NCBI GenBank assembly: GCA_027924585.1
Contig: BSBM01000870.1
Location: 4,587,001 to 4,651,000 of the forward strand
From: Larix kaempferi
Taxonomy: Eukaryota > Streptophyta > Pinopsida > Pinales > Pinaceae
Length of the DNA stretch: 64,000 nt
Direction: 5' to 3'
Position numbers and translations under genes: made by a program. Each line of letters opens with the position of its first letter. Positions within the stretch are counted from its first letter, which is position 1. Of the stretch, positions 59,460 to 64,000 are shown piece after piece. The notes beneath the pieces are model-generated. The model did no database searches and was not told where the DNA came from. It saw nothing but the letters and a program-made list of their open reading frames with translations.

Positions 59460-62400
59460 TTGTCACTCCCAAACAACTTTGCAGATATTGGAATGGGTCC
59501 TTTGCCAATGGTTTGGTAAAGATGTCCGGCTACCTGATCTTCATACTTGCAAAATTATAAACAAATTTTCTTGTTGTTTATCAATTCTTTGATAAAATGA
59601 TACCTTGTGTTAATGTGCTTGGTTCTCTTGTGAAACACATGATTATTTGACAGTGTGACAGCTGAATTGTTGTCGCAGTAAATGACTGTGGGTTCGTGCT
59701 GGTTCTGCAATAGATCACTTAACATCCTGTGTATCCAAAATGCTTGACATGCAACACTTCTAGCTACGACATACTCTGCTTCTGCTGAAGAAAGAGTTAC
59801 AATGGGTTGTTTCTTTGAAGCCCATGATACAACACCTGTTCCTACATGAAATGTATTCCCAGATGTGCTTTTTCTGTCATCTATGCTGCTTCCATTGTCA
59901 CTGTCAGTGTATCCAATGAGTTTGAAATTTTTTGAGGTTGAATACAAAATGCCAAAGTATTTTGTTCCACTTACATACTTTAGAATTCTTTTACCTGCTT
60001 GCCAATGAGATTCTTTTGGTGACTCCATGAATCTTGAGATTAAGATGACTTCATACATAATATCTGGCCTTGTTGCTGTAAGATACATAAGGCTTCCAAT
60101 AAGCCTTTTAAATAGCATAGGATCTACATTGGATCCATCATCATCCTTGCTCAATTTCAAACCTATTATTACTAGTGTTGGGGATGTCTTACAGTTTAAC
60201 ATCTTAAATTTGTTCAATACATCACTTGCATACTTTGAATGAGATATAAAAATACCCTTTTCAGTCTGTTGGACTTCAATGCCCAGAAAATACTTTAGAA
60301 GCCCCAAATTAGTCATTTCAAATTCACTTTCCATGAATGTTCTAAATTCTTCTATGCCAAAATCACCAGTAAATATTAAATCATCTCCATATAGGAAGAC
60401 AATTAGCTTATTACCTTGCTTGTTGATTTTTGTGTACAGCGTAGGCTCACATTCACTTTTGTGAAATCTATTCTAAATAAGGTTATAAGAGTCAATGCGA
60501 CTGTACCAAGATACAGGGGCTTGCTTCAAACCATAGAGTGCCTTTTTCAATCTGTATACTCTGTGACCTTGTCCTGGAACTTCATAGCCTTGTGGCTGCT
60601 CAACATATACTTCTTCCTCTAAATAACCATTCAGAAATGCAGACTTAACTTCCATTTGATAAACAAGCCATGTCTTATGAGCTGCGATGGCCAAAACTGT
60701 TCTGATAGTGTCCATTCGAGCTACAGGTGCAAAAGTTTCATTGAATTCTATGCCAGGCTGCTGAGTGAATCCTCTTGCTACCAATATTGCCTTGTGCTTC
60801 TGCACATTTCCATCAACATCTTGCTTGGTCTTATAAATCCATTTCACACTTATCACATCCTTGTCCTTAGGAACATCAACTAATTCCCATGTTTGATTTT
60901 TCTTAATGCATTCTATTTCTTCATCCATGGCTTGTGCCCAAACTTTATCTTCAAATACTTTTTCAAATGTTAGAGCATCATTAACTTGAGAAAATAATGC
61001 AAAAACAGAGAATGAATTAGGTGTACTAGTCTCATATATCTCGCGTAGAGTTCTTGTCTTTGTTGGAGTTGCTGGTGTCGAACTACGCGAGCTGTGCGAA
61101 CTACTTGATGGAGTTTTCTATGCACTTGATGTGCTTGTCAGAGTTGCTTGAGATGCGGCTTGAGTCGGAGTTCTTTGTGCTGGAACATGTTGCGCAGTCC
61201 TAGGAGTAGACAAATCTGCGCAATTCTGATTTACATGCGGAGTCTCAACCACATCTTCTGCGTTGTCATCATGTTCAACATGTGACACGATTTTCACATT
61301 CTTCTCTACAGTTCCATCCCATGCTTCATTCTCTACAAATTTAACATATCGAATGATAATAAATTTTCTTGTGGCAGGGTTATACAACTTGTATGCTTTT
61401 GTGTCTTCAGAATACCCAATAAAATTGCATTTCTGTCCTTTATTGTCTAATTTCCTTCTCAGCTCACCTGGAACATGTGCGTATGCTACACAACCAAAAA
61501 ATTTTAAATGTGAAACACTATGTTTCATACCTGTCCATGCTTCCTGCGGAACTTTGTTCTTCACGCTCTTCGTCAGACATCAATTCATGATGTCTATAGC
61601 AATTGCCACTGCTTCAGCCCAGTATTCATTTGACAGATGCATGGATACCAACATAGTGCGCACCATCTCCATAATGGTTATGTTCTTCCTCTCTGCGATA
61701 TCATCATGTTGTGGTGTATACCATGTAGTGAATTGCTTCTGTATGCCATGATTTTTGCAAAATTTTAAGAAATAATTTGAAACATACTCACCACCTCTAT
61801 CTGTTCTTAATATCTTGATGCTGTAACCACTCTGCTTCTCCACAAGTGCCTTAACTGCTGAAAACAACCAAATGCATCAGATTTATGTTTTAGAAAATAG
61901 AACCATGTTTTTCTTGTGAAATCATCAATAAAAGTGAGAAGATAATTGCATCCTCCCATGGATGATGTTTGCATCGGTCCACAAATATCAGAATGCACAA
62001 TTTCAAGTGGTGTGTGAGCTCTGTATGACTTTCCAACTCGAAAAGTCTCTCTGTGCTTTTTTCCCAAAATACAGCCTTCACAAATTCCTTCTAGATTTTC
62101 AATCAATGGAAATCCTTTCACCATTTCCCTCATGTGCAGTAGCTTTAGCTCACCAAAATTCAGATGTCCAAATATGAAGTGCCATAACCAGGATTCATCC
62201 CTTATTTCTGTTTGAAACGCAGCTTGCATTGCACTGTCTTTTTCTTCTTTTTCATAGTGAATGTCTATTACTTTACTTTCTTCTTTGAATGTAGATCCAA
62301 AATTTTCATTATGTCTTTCATGAACAACTTGAGTTGTTTTTCCTTTTATGTTTGGTCTTATCTTCAAAGGAAACAAGCGATTGTTTGTCATCGACACTTT

Positions 62401-62772
62401 GAAAATTAATTGATTGCTTGGATATTTGTCTTTAATCACACAATATTTTCATATCATGTGGACTCTGTAGGATTTTTCCATCAGTTGTCCAATGCTCATC
62501 AAATTATGCTTCAAACCTTGAACATTATAAACATCAGGCATATATTTATGCTCCCCCTGTTTGGTTAGAATACCAACAATACCCTTTCCCAAAACAGTAA
62601 CTTGAATATCGTTTCCAAGTGTGACATTAGTTTGAACTAATTTATCTAGACTAGAAAATAGATTTAAATTACCAGTCATATGATTGCTACAGCCTGAGTC
62701 TAAATACCATATGTCATTTGGACTTTCTTGGACAACATTGCATTCAAGTGGGGATGCGCATGATAAGAACAA
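59460..62772 (-). pseudogene. Element H: protease-integrase-RT-RNase H, inactivated
   Basis: Protease (62449-62772) keeps WYLDSGCSNHM with an intact DSG. Integrase (61580-62439) has the HHCC region with CEGCILGKKH, then D (HSDICGPM), D (RTDRGGEY) and E (DDIAERKN; the usual QQNG is HDD). RT (about 59900-60928) has KWIYKTK, LNGYLEEEVYVEQP, YGLKQAP and YGDD for YVDD (60380-60391). RNase H has DSDNG for DSDWA, AEAEY and YCDNNSA. Nearly everything is in one frame. Exceptions are a frameshift near 61865 and another near 59560, beyond which the terminal VADIFTKPLAK-type end continues. Stops lie at about 62446, 61577, 61115 and 60470. Confidence 0.94.
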
Positions 62773-62844
62773 TGAGCTGTTTGGAGTGTTGTTATTGCTT
62801 GACTGAGCTTCACCTTGATTTCCTTTGTCATATTGCTTCTTCCT

Positions 62845-63720
62845 GCATTCATATGTGAAGTTTCCAAACCTCTTACAGTAATGACACTTAATTTTTTATT
62901 TGTCATACCTTTGCCCACTTGACTGAGTGGGGGTCTGATTCTGACCTCTACTAGCGACATGTGCAGGGCTGTTGCTGCAATTCTCCTCTGAAATAAATTC
63001 TTCCTCTGCCTCTACAGTTTGATCTTCCTCTGCCTCTTCTGTGACTTATGGATGACTGTGCTCTGAATGCACCTTCCAGTGATGTTTCTGAACCGCTAAT
63101 TCTATGTTCATAATTGCGTGATGAGGCTTGCAACTCATCAATAGTAAATGTGGACAGATCTTTGTTTTCCTCCAGGGTCAGAACTAAAGATTCAAATTTA
63201 TTTGGAAGGACTCTATGAACTTTTTCAACAACTCTTTGGTCACCTAAAGTTTCTCCATGAGACTTTATTTGATTAACCAAACCAATAACACGAGTATAGA
63301 ATGATTCTACTGACTCTGTATTTTTCATTGACAAAGATTCAAAGTTTCTTCTAAGAATTTGAAGTTTGGAAGTCTTTACCTTGTTCAAACCTTCATAGGA
63401 AGTTTCCACTGTGTCCCACACTTCCTTAGCTGACTGCACTGCTACTACTCTTGGGAGTATGGACCCATGTGTTGCTTGATGTATGTGGAACAACACCTTT
63501 CCATCTTTCTTCCTTTGTTCCTTCAGAACATCCTTCTCAGCTTGTGTGAGATTGTTGTATGCTGCAAGATCTACTGGTTCTGCATAGCCATGCTGGACTA
63601 TTTCCCATTCATCTTGTCCTCTAAACAAAGGTTTCATAGTTAGATACCAATATTCATAATTTTTACCAGAAAATATTGGACTTTTCAAATTATCCGAAGT
63701 GGAAGCCTTTCTTAATCACT
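62845..63720 (-). pseudogene. Element H: gag
   Basis: The 245-codon frame (62951-63688) is a UBN2/DUF4219-type copia gag starting LKSPIFSGKNYEYWYLTMK, with no clear ATG; a stop lies 11 codons upstream. It ends in an Arg/Gly-rich tail. A zinc knuckle CHYCKRFGNFTYEC (62845-62889) lies in another frame, with Asn in place of the zinc-binding His. Gag packages the RNA in virus-like particles; this copy cannot be functional. Confidence 0.9.
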
Positions 63721-63761
63721 TTTCCCTTATGTAAATACAATTTCTACTTTTCGTAAAATAG

Positions 63762-63773
63762 GCTCTGATACCA
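63762..63773 (-). other. Primer-binding site of element H
   Basis: GCTCTGATACCA, the reverse complement of TGGTATCAGAGC, two bases from the 5' LTR. Confidence 0.9.
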
Positions 63774-63775
63774 GA

Positions 63776-64000
63776 TCAAGGGAAAAGGGGAACCTGCACA
63801 GTAAAAAAAAATTGACCTGCACGGTAAATAAATACTTTCTTTTCTTTGCTTTATAGGACCTGCGCTCCACTTAGAAAATACTTGCTCTTTAATTATTTTT
63901 TGTGAATACTTTTCTTCACAAATTACCAACGAGTAAAATAGTTGCGCAATTTCACTTTTTACCGTGCACAGATTACCTGTGCAATTCTACCTCTTACTGC
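63776..64000 (-). mobile_element. Element H 5' LTR, partial
   Basis: Matches 58457-58680 (TCAAGGGAAAAGGGGAACCT onward) with a roughly 20-bp insertion containing an A run near 63803. It continues past the window end. Confidence 0.9.

Larger units (their letters stand above)
58457..64000 (-). mobile_element. Element H: Ty1/copia retrotransposon, cut by the window end
   Basis: Minus-strand element with a complete 3' LTR (58457-59350), polypurine tract, gag-pol remnants, PBS (63762-63773) and the first part of the 5' LTR (63776-64000). It belongs to a different family from A-G: gag starts with the SGKNYEYWYLTMK type of motif and the LTR sequence is unrelated. The right target-site flank is outside the window. 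Confidence 0.92.

Overview
This window is plant nuclear DNA made almost entirely of LTR retrotransposons in different states of decay. Evidence for a plant host: Ty1/copia polyproteins in the plant domain order (gag, protease, integrase, reverse transcriptase, RNase H), initiator-tRNA-Met-type primer-binding sites, a Ty3/gypsy-type PPT/LTR junction (…TGTAACACCCC), and long AT-rich spacers. No intact host gene, tRNA or rRNA was recognised. The density and age of the copies suggest a large, slowly purged genome such as a conifer; this is inference from style only.

Layout. 1-1.93 kb: AT-rich DNA, then an LTR-like piece, a PBS and a GC-rich leader that do not belong to what follows. 1.97-6.30 kb (element A, +): copia gag-pol with a 3' LTR. 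6.30-9.12 kb (element B, +): the RT/RNase H half of another copia, a tandem array and a 3' LTR. 9.1-12.4 kb: empty AT-rich DNA. 12.419-24.159 kb (element I, +): 2.57-kb LTRs, 5-bp target duplication GCTTG and a 6.6-kb interior without retroviral genes (a LARD-type element). 24.2-30.3 kb: tandem duplications, a possible lipase exon fragment, a 1.27-kb pyrimidine tract, an LTR fragment and one exon-like ORF.

30.325-51.574 kb is a three-level nest. Element F (-) landed first. Element C (+), a complete copia with LTRs, PBS, gag-pol, PPT and TSD ACTTC, then inserted into F's 3' LTR. Element D (-) then inserted into C's 3' untranslated region (TSD TGCCC). Element G (-, 52.756-57.824 kb, TSD TTTAA) is a very young relative of D and F with a later internal deletion. 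Element H (-, 58.457 kb to beyond the window) is a different copia with gag, protease, integrase, RT and RNase H remnants.

How they relate. C, D, F and G share one LTR family. C keeps a full-length, stop-riddled gag-pol. D, F and G are built alike but are non-autonomous mosaics: a short gag stub, an intron-like spacer containing a fragment of integrase, an RT with a shared 39-bp deletion, RNase H (deleted in G) and a repetitive 3' UTR. This points to one mobile non-autonomous lineage driven in trans by a C-like element elsewhere. Their promoters share an inverted repeat at the TATA box whose arms co-vary between copies, and U3 repeats whose number differs between C and the D/F/G lineage.
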